Source of the DNA: Apus apus
Taxonomy: Eukaryota; Chordata; Aves; Apodiformes; Apodidae
Reading direction: 5' to 3'
Length of the DNA stretch: 64,000 bases
NCBI RefSeq assembly: GCF_020740795.1
Contig: NC_067289.1
Coordinates: 18,992,608-19,056,607, forward strand
The position numbers were made by a program, and so were the translations under genes. Numbering within the stretch: position 1 is the first letter of the stretch; each line of letters opens with the position of its first letter. The notes under the pieces are model-generated. The model was not told the DNA's origin. It did no database searches and saw nothing but the letters and a program-made list of their open reading frames with translations. Positions 27,673 to 40,345 of this stretch are shown piece by piece.

Positions 27673-29544
27673 AGAAAACTGTTACAGAAACTGAAATAAT
27701 TTTTTGCTGCAGCTGAAGAGTGAGACCTTTACAGAACTGTAGCTCATGCTTTGGAGGGATCACAGGTGTTTATAAACTATTTGTTTTGTGTTGTTTTTTT
27801 AAGTTTGAACACATTTGCTGCAACTGAAATATATATAAAAGCATACTGAATGCACTAGAGCTTCATAGCTTGACAATGACTTCCCAATAACTGCTCAACA
27901 GGTTAGAGCAGAAAGAAAGGGGGAGCCAACAGGAGTGCTGAGTGCTTGGGAAGGAGCTCGAATTAAGGTGGGCAGAAGGTTGGAATTTAGACAAGACAGC
28001 AGAGCTAACATGCCAGTAATGTAAGAAAACTGATACACAGGTACAGTAGGTATTTTGATCACTATTAACTCACTTCACAGTTCTTGTAGGGTGATAGCAT
28101 CATCTGTTACTATGAAAAGAAAGATGAAGTTTTAATCAAACATATTAAAGTTTCTTTATTAATCACTGGAGCCAAGGCTTCAATATTATACAGTCCAAGT
28201 GCATTTTCTGAACTCTTAAAAGAAACACCACTCAGTTTTTGAACTAAAGCTTGCATAAGCAGCATATGAGAAGCATTTTTCTGGCCTTGGTTTATGAAGA
28301 TGAGCATCAGCATCCCAGAATCAGCTGTTGGAAGGATTTACAACACATCAGAAAGAGACACCGTGTGTCACAAGGAGCAGATACACTAAGAAAAGTTTCA
28401 CTAGCAAATGGAAATAGTAGGCAAGCAATAATGCAGATTCAGTTGGAAATCAGTACATACTTTGGAGAAGGACAAGAGTTTTGAGAGCTTCCAAGGTAGA
28501 GAGAGAAAGACAGGAACCCAAATATTTCTCTAAAGTCTATGCTTCGTTACAGAGCAAAGCAGGATGTTATGCAGTAATCCAAATAAAATGAGTAAAGGAG
28601 ATGCATTAAAAAAATTAAGCTGGTGCCTCCTGCTTGGACCTATAGAGTAGATTTTTCGCCAAAGTACAAATTCTCTACGTGCCCTCCAGCTTCCAAACAT
28701 CAGCAACATTTTGCTCATCATCAGCCTGACACTTTCCAAGTTAATTATTTTGCCATGAACTTGTCTAAACAAATGTCCCAGCACCCACTGCATCTTCCTC
28801 CTTATCACATGAAACAAAGACCTCACATGTTACCTATACTCTACCTCATATCTAAGCAAACACATATGTCAGCTACACATGATATATTTATCACTGTTAC
28901 TTCCTGAAGAAAAGTCTCAACATCTGCTGTATCTTAATTATGACATCTCAAGGGGCACCAGCTGACTTTCACATCAGTTAGCAAAGCCTTTCCTATTAGG
29001 AATCCTTCAGAAACCAAATTGTTCACCTTAACATTGCTACAACACAGCAGGTGTAATACTCTAAAGCAGCAAAGCAGTACAAGACCTATTTGCCTACTAA
29101 GCCCTTCATGTAGGATTTACTTACTAAGCCTACAACAGAGGAGTCAAATACCCCTTTTCAAAAAGACAAATTCCACCTTGAAAGAGGTGGAGTTGTTCAG
29201 TAAAAAGCAGGTCTTTGTCAGGTATAAATTATCACAACTCTGTTGTCTTGGAGCTATGAGAATTTATCCCTGCTGAAGGATCTTCTCCAGGATTTTGCAG
29301 CTCTTATTGCTGTGTATGTATTGTAGCAGTGAAAGGTTGTCTATCATGATGAAATTAAGTGTAACACAATTATTTGTTTTTATTTATAACTCTGTGTTAT
29401 TGTGTCTGACTGTTACTCGTCGTTGGTTTTTTTTCCTAATCACATCTGCTCTTGCTACTTTCTGAATCTGAAATCCCCCATTAAGATGAATTGTGAGTAC
29501 CAGCCTTTATCACTCTCTACTGGTCCTGGGACACGTGTACCTAA
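27673..29544. other. AT-rich noncoding stretch, nothing recognised
   Basis: Several open frames of 77-98 codons on both strands overlap one another (28251-28907) but show no known domain and no convincing splice framing. No repeat was recognised. Confidence 0.5.
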
Positions 29545-29640
29545 TTACAGACACATTCTGCCCCAGTTTTTAAGTGAGAAAACAGAGGTAGGAAGACTGT
29601 GCCAGTCACAATTTTATAGAGAAACAGTGCTAGGACAAGA
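29545..29640 (-). repeat. MIR/L2-like fragment
   Basis: 'attctgccccagtttttaag', then 'tgagaaaacagaggtagg', 'aagactgtgccagtcac' resembles 'attatccccattttacagatgaggaaactgaggcacagagaggtgaagtgac'. The reading is complementary to the 27541 fragment, hence the opposite strand. The similarity is moderate. Confidence 0.5.
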
Positions 29641-30974
29641 TTAGACAATATAAGTTCTTACTCTAAGTCCTGTGTTTACACAACCAGAAAACATCCCCTG
29701 AAAAAGTGAGGTAGTTTTCTTTTGAAATTATTTTTCAAAAGGATGCAAAGACATTACAGATAATGAAGAATTCGCCTTAAAGGCAAACAAAAACAGTGAT
29801 TAGTGAAAACTTGTAATATAGCAATGGTTAGGAATAGGACTTTTTGAAGTGTTCTCCTTTAAAGCTTTATTTTTGTACTCTATTCTGTTGCACATTGTTG
29901 TTTGTAATAAGTAAGCTGATTTTTGGGATGAGATTGGCAAAAGCACTAAGATCTCTGAGCACAAATCCCATGTCTTTCTGTGAGATTTGTGTTATTGTAT
30001 CACTCATGTTTGTTTTGCAAATCACCTCTCCTAAAAACTGTGGGGTTTTCATTCTGGTTTTGCCAACAGGAACCAACTGGCCCATTGTCAAAGTAAAAAT
30101 ATTTTTTCTTTTTCCCCTCCTCCATTAGAGTCTTATATTATCACATGGAGATGAAATAAATCCCAAAATAAACCTGATTTACCTGACACTGATAAACTAG
30201 AAGTCAGCTTTCAAAGAACACTTTATCAAAAGACAGAGCCCAGCCATGCACTTTAATCACTTGTTTCATAGGTGTGAAGACAGGGACATTTCTCACGTAG
30301 GCATAAGGTGTAACTGATGGTTCTTGTTCTATCTCAGTCTGTTAAATTGATGATTGCTGCTGATATTCTAGATCACAGGATGCGTGTTCTTTAAAGAACT
30401 TTAAAATCTACAGTAAACTTCATTCTGTGTCAAAGGACCTCAATCACTTTTGTCTCTGCTACCAGCAACACATCTCATAATTTTAAGGTGGCTACTTTTT
30501 TACTATCTGAAGAAAAGATGAAATGTCTTTTTCCCCTCTGTGCAGTCAAATGAATGCCTCTGTTAACAGCAAGATTAGAATAATTGAATCATGAGACTGA
30601 AGCGCAGGTTATTTGTGAATTACAGAAAAGGCAAAAGGAAAGATCCAGCAGAATTTGTCTGTGGCAGACTAGTCTTACACGCTGAGTCTCACATTTAGGG
30701 TCTTACTAACTGAAAGTTATTTCCTTGCTATGAATCAAGTCTAGCCGTTTCTATGAAAGCAGGAAAAAAGATGAACTGAAGCTGGTATTTCCACATAACT
30801 TGTGACCCTGCAGCTTTTCCCTTGGCAGGTGTCCATCACAGGCCCTGCCACCAACCTGTGCTGGAATCAAATGGGCATCTGTTCTGGTATCAACCAGGTG
30901 ATGGACATACTTCTCTGCATCATTGCCTTTGTTGTTGTGAAATGCTATAAAATACCGAGATGTGCTGGGTCTCC
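29641..30974. other. AT-rich noncoding stretch, nothing recognised
   Basis: No gene or repeat is supported. The segment 30785-30974, just left of the CR1 tail, is GC-richer and could be the body of an old element whose tail is the CR1-like end, but I recognise no tRNA-type promoter or LINE motif in it. Confidence 0.5.
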
Positions 30975-31028
30975 ACATGGACTTGATGATCTTGAAGGTC
31001 TTTTACAACCTTGATGATTCTATGATAC
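30975..31028 (+). mobile_element. Short CR1-type 3' tail
   Basis: 'tggacttgatgatcttgaag', 'gtcttttacaaccttgatga' and 'ttctatgatac' is the avian CR1 3' terminus (consensus pattern 'gatgatcttgaaggtcttttccaacc', 'atgattctatgat'). Only about 55 bases are clear. The sequence to its left does not resemble the usual CR1 3' end, so this is either a rearranged CR1 or another element carrying a CR1-like tail. Confidence 0.75.
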
Positions 31029-32869
31029 TACAACAAGCAGAAAGAAGACCAAATTACTTAAGCAGTGACATTGAATCACTCAGGAGCTGACCCAGTTGGA
31101 CTGAAAATTTAAGAGCACCTCTCATATTCAGGCATCTGAGCAAGGACATATGGATTTGGCCTACTACTTTTGACAGACTCATGTCCAAGATCCCACAAAG
31201 TCAGGTCTCAGAATGGTCTTGCCTTGTGTGCTCCTTTTGCAGTGGGATGCCTTTTCTGTGCATTAGCAACTGATTCCTGAGCTGTGTGACAGGAACTTTT
31301 TAACCCACCAAGTTGTTTCCATCAAAATAAAACCAAAAGAAGGGATCATAATTAACAGAAATGTTCTTACAGGTTGAAACTAAGCATGCGTTATGAAAAA
31401 TCAACATCTGAAAGATTAACTTCCTGCTCAGCAGAAAAACAGTGACTTTGGGAGCCAGCACAGCATAGGAAGGCCAAAAGCTGTAATGAAAAAAGGTTTT
31501 ATGGCTCTAAGGGCACTGAGGAAAGCACATTCTCCATCTGATATGGGGTGTATGTGGGAGATTAGCCCTGGCTTCCCAGAACAGCCTTCCCAGGGTGACA
31601 TCAACTGTCTCAAGGAAAGGAACTGAGGTTCAGGTTGGCCACTGGGGTTTCAATGCTTCTGCACTCATACAACCAAAATAAAGCTTTATAATGGTTTCTG
31701 GGTAAGGTGCACAGATGGGGAAAAAAGCTTCTTTTAATCTCCTACACTGGGCATGAAAGCAGGATTCACACACATCCAGGTAAAGAAATCCCACCCTTTC
31801 TCTTATTTAGTAGGAAGTTGTATGCTATAAAGGGTAACACTGCTGCTTGAGAATCAGTAAGAGCAGGTTCCAGCCTGACTTCTGCCAGTGTCCTTTTGGG
31901 TAGTCTTGAGTAAATCAGTTTAGAGACTACAAAACCAGTAATTATGATTGTTTGTTCCTATAAGACAACTATAGGTCCACTCTAAATCCACTCCTACTTG
32001 ATACAGAATGTATTTTTCAGAGAGAGAAAAAAAAAATCTCGATGTTAAAAACTACAGAGAATCCACAATGGTCCTTTAACTACAATTTCAACTGTTTATT
32101 ACTTTTATTATAAAAATTTCCACCTAGGGTCTGCTATTGCCTAACTTCCAACTTTCCACCATTTAAAAAAAATAATTGTTATGTTTAAAAGTGTTCCAGT
32201 ACCATATTCTGAGTCCTACATACATACAGGTTGAGACAAATTATCGTTGCTTAAACTAAATAGGTTCAAGCCCTTGAATATCTTGCACCACAGAATGTCA
32301 AATCCATTAATTATTCCCTAAGCCTTTCCCAACTCTTCATTCCTTTTGAAACATGAATCTGAACCTTCACATGTACTCAGATATTTCAGAAGTTATCACA
32401 CTGTCATTTCTGACACAGAAGTAGGAAAACTTCATGATTCCTATTTGAAATATCTTTTTAGGCCATTGGCCATTGTGTGATAGTGAAATCACAAAATACA
32501 TTCAACCAATTATCTATCATGACCCTCCCTAAACTTCTCAGTCATTATTTCTCAGCATAGAGTCATTCATCCTGCAAAAACTATTTGCTCATATATATGG
32601 AAAAATACATACATAAACCAAATACATGTACATGGTATTACCTTCAGTTCTACAGAAACATATGATTTATGGATCACTTCATAAGCTAACTTTATTTCCA
32701 AGGTTCAACACTTTATTCCAACTACATAAATTTACCATTAGTGACTTTTAAAATATTTTTGGTCATTAAAATAAATTGGAAACAGAGCATGGCTCAGCAA
32801 TTCCTAAGGGATCCTATTAGATAATGATTCTCACTTTGCATAGTAAGACTACAAATAAGCAGTTTTAGG
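31029..32869. other. AT-rich noncoding stretch with one weak MIR echo
   Basis: A weak MIR-like echo ('cctgacttctgccagtgtcc', 'gggtagtcttgagtaaatca') lies at about 31872-31920. Sequence from about 32280 onward may be further, unrecognisable parts of the LINE relic that starts at 32870. No gene is supported. Confidence 0.45.
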
Positions 32870-33420
32870 TCCTTTCAATGTGTTGCCCAGCTGAATTTGC
32901 ATTATCCTAATTTCTTAATCAAAGGTTGTGTGGTACCATGACAAACGCCTTAAGAAAGTCCATTACATCAGCACTACAACAGTCATCAATCAATCCTCAT
33001 ATATCATAAGAAAGCTATTGAGTTAGTTTGACAAGATATATTTTCCATAAACCAATGAGAACTGCCATAAATTATATTATTCCTGATTATTACTTTACTA
33101 ATAATATCCCATATTAATCTTCCATAATTTTGCCAAGGATTGGCACCAGGCTGAAAGGTCTGTAATTACTAAGCCATACCATTTAAAATTCTGGCACAGT
33201 GTTTGCCTTCCTAGTGCCATATCAATTAATAAAACACAACATTAACAGTCCAGGGACGTTGTTAAGTGGTCCCTTGAACACTTTCTGATGAACGTTATTG
33301 GAACTCCTGATCATAAAATGTCTTAACTTGAACAGCAGCTGTTTAAAAACATTCACAGTTAATGCGGAAATGAAAATAATTTCAGAATCTCTATCTCTAC
33401 CTGTACAAAACGTAGATAAC
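32870..33420 (-). repeat. Ancient CR1/L3-like LINE fragment, linker and N-terminal RT part
   Basis: Read on the minus strand this is the linker and first reverse-transcriptase part of an old CR1/L3-like ORF2. On the plus strand one sees 'gttagtttgacaagatatat', 'tttccataaaccaatgagaa', then 'ggctgaaaggtctgtaatta', which is the complement of the 'YRPVSLT' coding block. Further right are 'acattaacagtccagggacg' and 'aaaatgtcttaacttgaaca'. The blocks keep the order of the family. Many frameshifts and stops make it a dead relic. It may extend right to about 33640. Confidence 0.65.
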
Positions 33421-34754
33421 AGCACTTACTCCCAAAATGCTTTGAGATCAGCAGTTTCAAAACAATTAATAAGAGCAAGCTCTTCAAGTTTTTAAACTTC
33501 TCTGTATTGCAGTATCTCTCCAGTGATTAAGAATATTCATACTTCACCAAAATTCCTTCTTTCTTTTGTATTGAATAGGATCTGAGGTACAAAGTGTTCT
33601 TGTACCTTTTTCATGCTGGCTACTCAGAATGTGTACAGCAATATTAAAAATTCCACTGCCAGAAAATCCCTTATGTGTGTGGAGTCACTCTAAATGGATA
33701 CTTCACTGAATCCAGTAAATTCCAAAAGTTTGCCAAGTACAACAAGAAGTGAAGCTGTTGATATGGTAAGAGGAATAAGTTTTCTTTTTTATCAGTAATC
33801 ACAAGTGAATAAAAACTGATTAAAGAGCAAATTATTTCACTTCGAGATCTGTAAAACATTTTTATACTCAAGAAAAATGATCAGAAAATCCTTGCAAATC
33901 ATCTGTTCATTTGAGGCATAATATGTTTTAGGTACTGGCACCGTGTAAACATTTTTAGCTATACTAAACCATTTAAAGCAGATTTTTATTAATTCTGTGA
34001 GCAAGTATTCTATATAAATAACTTTACTGAACTTTAAGGGAAACTGATGTGTCTCCAATGCACTCACTGACATAATGGCAATGTAGTGCAGACACACCAA
34101 AGCTAGCTTTAAACAAGCACCAGCTTGGATGTTAGTACAAATCTGGCACAGACATCAACAGCTTGGAGCATCGTTACACAGCTTCTAAAACATGTTTTGG
34201 AATGCCCAGTTAACTACCTGCTGTTAAAAATATTACTGGTATCTGAAAAAAAATTGATTTAAGTTCCCTAAGATGGTCACCTGTGATCACAAGTCTAACA
34301 GACCTAACACCAGTGATGGGAAAACAAAGACTTGAAAGTATTTTGGCAAGTTAGTAGCTTTCAGAATAACTACATCTACTCAAATTCACTCTCAGTTACT
34401 CTGAGAATAGATTGAAGCACTCTCAGAGGCATTAAATAGAACTTCTAAACAGGTACAAGCATAGTGTGTATCTTTAAAAAGAGGAGGAAGAAAGAGCAGG
34501 AAGCTTACTTACAATTACAGCATAAACACTATAACAATTAATCAAATAAACAATAGAAAGATCTAGATGACGATAAAGGGATGAGCAGCCAGCAATGCTG
34601 ACTGTTTTCTCTGTATAATAGGTAACAGGCATTACAGACAGACAAAAAGACTAGATATTTTAGTAAGAACTTTATGATATTGTCATAAACAACTGGGGGA
34701 AACATAGTCTAGAAAAATCACTCTTAACTCTGCTCAGAAAATAGTTATTGATGA
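33421..34754. other. AT-rich noncoding stretch
   Basis: The part up to about 33640 may be a continuation of the LINE relic to its left. Nothing else was recognised. The open frames are short. Confidence 0.45.
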
Positions 34755-35565
34755 TTCACTGTCAACTAGAGGGGTTTCTCAAGTGGCTTCCATAGAAAAA
34801 CACATAATTCAGTACTTTGATTAATGATTTGGCTAAAGGAATAGCAAACATATTTGTTAAATTTGTAGGCAACATGAAGCTGGAAAAGCTTGTGGGAAAA
34901 AGACAAGGATGTGATCAGAATTTTAAAATGTCTACATAAGAAAGAGCAGTGCTTTTGAATAAGTAGGATACAAGTCAATAGGTACTGTGGTGATATTCTA
35001 CAGTAAGGTAGGACTAATCAAAAACAAAAAACACAGTGGATAAGGAAATTATTCAGGAATATCACCAAAGGTAACAGACATTGCAAGCTGAACACAACCC
35101 AACAGCCTCACAGTGCTGCAACACCATATGGGGGGGGGATGTATATAATGAACTACTGCATGTAAGACACATGAAGAAATGTTCTGGTCTACTGAACAAG
35201 AGTAGACTAGAGTACTTGTCCTATTTTGGACATTACTGAAGTAAACCAGCCTAGAGAAAGTAATGACAAAGATAATCAAGGTCTAGAAAACACAATTTAT
35301 GTGACAAGGCTTAAGGAACTGGGATTGCTTACTCTAGAAAAGAGGAAATTGTGGGAGATGCAGTATTTTTTTTTTTTTTTATGTGCACAGGTACAAAAGG
35401 AAAGGGAATATATCCTTCTCCAAATCAATTTTAACTAAAGCAAAAAGAAATAATATATATTTAAGGAAGGTCAATAGTAAAAACTTTCAAATCGTAGGAT
35501 AATTAAGCACTGGAGCTGATTATCCAGGGGGCTGGGGACTTTTCACGTGTTGACACTTTCAATAA
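34755..35565 (+). repeat. Ancient CR1/L3-like LINE fragment, RT C-terminal half to ORF2 end
   Basis: The stretch follows the second half of a CR1/L3-like ORF2. 'attcagtactttgattaatg' with 'atttggctaaaggaatagc' and 'atttgttaaatttgtaggca', 'acatgaagctgg' corresponds to the RT catalytic-domain region (the 'INDL...KFADDTKL' segment, with the aspartates decayed). Later 'agataatcaaggtctagaaa', 'acacaatttatgtgacaagg', 'cttaaggaactgggattgct', 'tactctagaaaagagg' corresponds to 'KGLEN...RLKELGLLTLEKR', and 'ataattaagcactggagctg' to the 'VVKHWN' end. A T15 run (35366-35380) and a G9 run (35130-35138) interrupt it. The reading frame is broken throughout. Confidence 0.75.
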
Positions 35566-38500
35566 GAGGTAGCAGAATCAATGTTAATATACTTATGCTA
35601 CCCTGAAATCATAGGAACTGCAGTACAAGTGTGTGCCTGGACATTCTACAACTTTGATACAACTTTTTTCTACTTAATAAATGAGGAATGGCCTGCAACA
35701 CTTATGCATATGGGGCCTTTATCCACACACTCTGTTTCAGTGGAGTCAGTGAAAATTTTGTTTACCTCAGCAGAAGCATGCCAGGGTCCAAATTCAGAAA
35801 AACCTAGGAGCAGTGGCCATTTGGCCATTGAAATTCAGTTTTCTTGGATTTTGCAGTCAGACACATAGGGAAACCAGAGTGACTGCCTTTCTCCTCCTCT
35901 CTTTGTCTAAATAAGCAGATGATCTTTTTTGTATAAGGCTTTTCTGTGTGGAGAACACTGTTTCTTCACATTGAAAACAGCCTCTGTACACAAAGAAAAT
36001 CTCCTCTGCTAGGAAACTGAATGTATGGCTGGACAAACAACAGTATCTATGGTGCTAAGAACTAGAACCACACAGGATAAAGGCAGGACAGATCTGCTAG
36101 AAGGCTATTTCCTACTCTTACGATTTGATGTGGGTGATCTATTAATGGATAACCATGACTTTTTATCCTACCTCAAACAGGTCCCTTTGCAGCATGAGCT
36201 GCTGCAGAGCTCAATACAAATGTATGTGAAAAACCCACTCAGAGCCCATCTTCCCTAAGGAAGTTACAGTTTCTCCACAGGAGTGGCACTGGCACAGCAA
36301 TGACCCTGCCCCATCTCAAGCCACCACCTGTACAGCATGTAGGACTTCTCAGAGGAAAGTCCTCTGGCTTGCTCCCTCCTCTTCCCACTCACAGCACTTA
36401 CCCTCTACATACAATTGGGATAACAAGGGGCATACTACACATAAATTAGGGTAACAGCAATGAAAGTTTCAAATTAAATTGGATGTGGAGTTTGTAATTA
36501 TGTTGGTCATAACCTGTAATAATGTGGTCTTTTTTCTTCATTCTGTTGTTGAGTGCTGGTATGTACTGAGAGGCACAGAGTTACAGGTGAAAAAAAACTG
36601 GTGTGGTTCCTATGCAACAAAGAATTATCCTGTTAGTATTCTAATCAGGCTTATTACAATCTAATTGCTATTTGTTATTGTGACTTGTGGTTTCTGTGTT
36701 GAGTCTTGTTAATTAAATGTTCTATATGCATCGTTAGCAAAACTTTTACCTTTTTAAAATTAATTTAGGATTGTGTGTTGCTCAAATTTATCGAAGTATG
36801 CAGAACACAGTAAATATCTCCTTTGCATGCATTCCCTAAACACATATAAATCATGTTAGCATACAAAATTAATGTGTAAATATACATAATACAACAGTGC
36901 CTTTCATTGATGTGTGGTTGTACTGTTTGTACCTTACAACTGCAACTAGAAAACTAAGTATAAAGTCCAATTAGAATCTGTCAGAACTAATAATACTATA
37001 AATCCTTAGTTCTATATTATTAATAAGATTTAAGACTATTAATACATTAACAACTGTATTTAATTTTCACCGTTTTTGCACCTCAGTTGAGTTTAAGAGT
37101 AAGCTTGGGTTTTTTCAGTAGTTCATTTTTAATCAGCTCCATGTTTTCACAAATGAGGCCAATTATTTTCAGTTATCAGCAAATATAATTCATGAAAACA
37201 TTTATTAGCATTCACGTTTATAAAGATTTATTTCTTAATAAAATGCAGGCATTAGGCCTAAATGAATCCAAAGAATTTCCATGTATGCAGATTACTTATT
37301 ATCTCCATGGTTACATGACCATGCAATAGGCTGATGTTTTATATAAGGTATATTCACCAGAAAAGTAACCTACTATTGAACCAAGCAGCAAATCTGTGTC
37401 TTTATGACCAAGCATATGCTACAGTTGGATGCTGGCAACACAATCTGTTATCATATATGTGAAATACCAAAAAATTCAGAGAGATCTGAGAAGCACATTA
37501 GAGTGATGGAAACAACAACCTGCTGTGCACACTGAGCCCTGAGTTCCCCAAAGTGTTCTCTCCAAGTCTTTCTTCTGAAGCTGCAGGAATAGAGCACACT
37601 ATATGCAATGGCTGCCTCAGATTCCACTAATCATCACCCTCAATTTGCATTTAAAACTCTTCCATTGAACACACTGGGCACAAGTTACAGCTAGTGAAAC
37701 TCATTTTCTTTCAAGTTACATATTGCCCACCTTCAGAAAAGCATCCCTATCAAGGAGGTGCACTTAACTGCATTTTTCACACTGGGTATCTATTGGCTTT
37801 TCTGACTTGGAATGTGCAGGTCTGTTTATCATCTCATGATTTCCCAAATAAAAATAATTACTTGCCCTTACCATGTGGATTCTTGGCATGGAAACCACAG
37901 ACTTTGCCATTCCAATCACTTGGTTAATGAAGACTACCATGGTAACTGTTGTTTAGCTGGAGTCTAGACAAGTGTTATCTTGTGCAGTTTTAGAATCAGT
38001 GGTTTAAAAATAAATGTGCAGGATGATGCCAATATCAATAAGGCCTAAAGGAATGAAGCATCTACCACTATTGAAAATCAATAGGCCTCCGAGCAGGAGT
38101 TAAATGTCAGGGTTTTGACAGTCACTACGTACCCATCAGGTTCTCCAAAAACACCTTGTTCACTTCTGTATTTCTGAAAATGCCCCTGCACTCCCATTAC
38201 TATCTCTAGGCTTCCTAACAGTCCTAATTGCCCCTGAAATTTAACTGAAAACAAATTCTGAGCATTTATTTGTAAAATAAAGGACTTTTATTTGACTTTT
38301 TGCAAAATTTCCCCTGGCAATTCAATATTAATTAAAATCTGTTGAGCCATATGGTGACTCCTCTTTTTCTTCACAAACATTTTGACTTTTGTATTTTCTA
38401 CCATGATTTTTCCCCTTTTGCCACAGCAAACAATAAAAGCTTAGAAAGCTCAGAGCACACAGGCATCACTAGTTCAAATATTAATGCATCCATACAGACA

Positions 38501-40057
38501 GACCAAAAGGGACCACAAAGGAAAAGTGTTTTTGAAGTATTTCAGTCAAGCGAACCTTGTGCCCTGTAACAAAACAGACTTCCACATCCACAGAGCAGTC
38601 TCACAAACAGCATGGGTCCTGGCACTCACCTTCTTCTAAGTGATTAAGAACCTCCCTTTATATTTACATTTCAGAATTGCACGTTAATACTTTCTGTCCC
38701 ACCCACTATCACATTTTTTAAATTGTACTGTAACTGAGCTGTAAATATCTTGCATTGATTTCAGATTAGAACCAGACAGAGAAACAATCTTCCTGAAGCT
38801 GCCTCTGGTGAAGCGCGAGAGTAAAGGCAGTTTACACTTGTGAAAGCACAGCACTGCACGCGTGTGTTGCTGGTACTGAAAGAACAGCTCCTTCAGAAGA
38901 AAGCACTGCCATCCATCTCTCCATGCATATGCATCTCCCTCCATCTCTCCACTGCACCTACTGCTGCTTTGCCAGGCTTCTTACTGACCAGTGCCAAGTG
39001 ACTTAGCCCCCTCCTGAAGAAAAAAGTATCAACCTTGCTTTACTGGATCTGCCAGATCCTAGCAGTTGTGGAATCAGTATGCCACTGCACCAACAAGTCG
39101 AGAGATGAATGCACCTGCTTCTGATGCATGAAGAAAAATGCCTGTTCCAACACACACTGTGCTGTAAAATCTCACATACTGTGTTTAGATCTTGCCAGAT
39201 TCTACCGATGTCTCTCATCCACAAACAAGATAGCATGATTAATCATTCCCAGTTTAGCAGTTCTTATACTGCAAGTGTGCTTTTTCTTACCAGAAATGAA
39301 AAATTTAAAAAATTACGCACGTACTTAGATTTAGAAAAAAAATAGATATTGGTACATATTGTTGTTGATAAATTTACTCCAACTTCCCCCCTGAGAAAAA
39401 CAAAAGAGCCCTGTACTTAAAACAGCAATAAAAAAGAAATTTTCACATGCCTTGAAAACACTCAGCTGCTATAGAACACTTGCACAATAACCCGGGAAAG
39501 AATAATCTGGATCTACTGTAGTCAGAGTGAAAAAGTTCAAGACTAGTAAAAGCTTAAGAGTTTAACATATCTCTGTTCAACAATCAACAATCACCAAAGA
39601 CACCAAGGCTCCAAGTTTAAATAGGACCTACTTCTTTCATCTAGAACTAAACTTTCTTCTAAATTGAGCACGAAGGCAGCCAGATATTTATATCTGAAAA
39701 GTCTGTACTTCATATTTTATATTTTTAGTGAAATGACAGTAATTCAAATCTGATGTTTTCATCTATGTAAGTGCAGTCACCTTTTGTATTTTACAGTGAA
39801 GTTTTACAGTAAGTTATATCTAACATGTATGGACAATCCTAAAGAAATATTTTAAACTCATCAGCTCTTAACTGAGGTTTTCAAAGCAGTTTAAGGGACT
39901 AAGAAAAAAAATAATTTCTTGTTTCCTGTTACCACCAATACATGGCTAAACTCCGCGGCTATTCTGAAAATCTCTGAGCTAGATACATATTCATGGGATG
40001 TAAAAGAACTGACACTTTTTCTATCTAAAAGATAAAACTCTTAAGCTTAAGTGAATT
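35566..40057. other. AT-rich noncoding stretch with possible conserved noncoding segment
   Basis: The only repeat echo is at about 35712-35800, resembling the old sauropsid 'cagtggagtcagtggaaattttgccattgactt' repeat. The segment 36700-37330 is AT-rich and dense in homeodomain-type ATTA cores, and is discussed as a finding. No coding exon is supported. Confidence 0.5.
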
Positions 40058-40083
40058 AAAAAGTCCCTACACAGGGACTTTTT
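40058..40083. repeat. Perfect 11-bp inverted repeat at the CR1 5' junction
   Basis: The arms AAAAAGTCCCT (40058-40068) and AGGGACTTTTT (40073-40083) are perfect reverse complements separated by ACAC. The right arm looks like internal CR1 sequence ('gggactttttacaagggcat'), and the left arm lies in the flank. It is therefore a fold-back at the truncation point of the CR1 copy. Confidence 0.85.
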
Positions 40084-40345
40084 ACAAGGGCATGTAGCGA
40101 TACGACCAGGGGTAACTAGAAGAGAGGAGATTTTTATTAGATATTAGGAAGGAACTCTTTACTATGAGGGTGGTGAGATACTAGCACAGGCTCCTCAGAG
40201 AAGCTGTGGATGCCCTGTTCCTAGAAGTGTTCAAGGCCAGATTGGATGGGGCTTGGAGCAACCTGGTCTAGCTGGAGGTGCCCTTGTCCATGTAGGGGGT
40301 TGGAACTAGATGACTTTCCAACCCAAAATTTTCTAAGATGCTATT
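40072..40345 (+). mobile_element. CR1 LINE 3' end, truncated
   Basis: 'tttacaagggcatgtagcga', 'gatattaggaaggaactctt', 'actatgagggtggtgagata', 'ttcaaggccagattggatgg', 'gcaacctggtctagctggag' and 'gttggaactagatgactttc' are consecutive CR1 3'-end blocks. They cover the last part of ORF2 and the 3' untranslated region. A deletion near 40120 removes part of the usual sequence. The typical terminal ATTCTATGAT repeat is degraded, and the copy runs into an A21 run. It is 5'-truncated and cannot encode anything. Confidence 0.93.
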
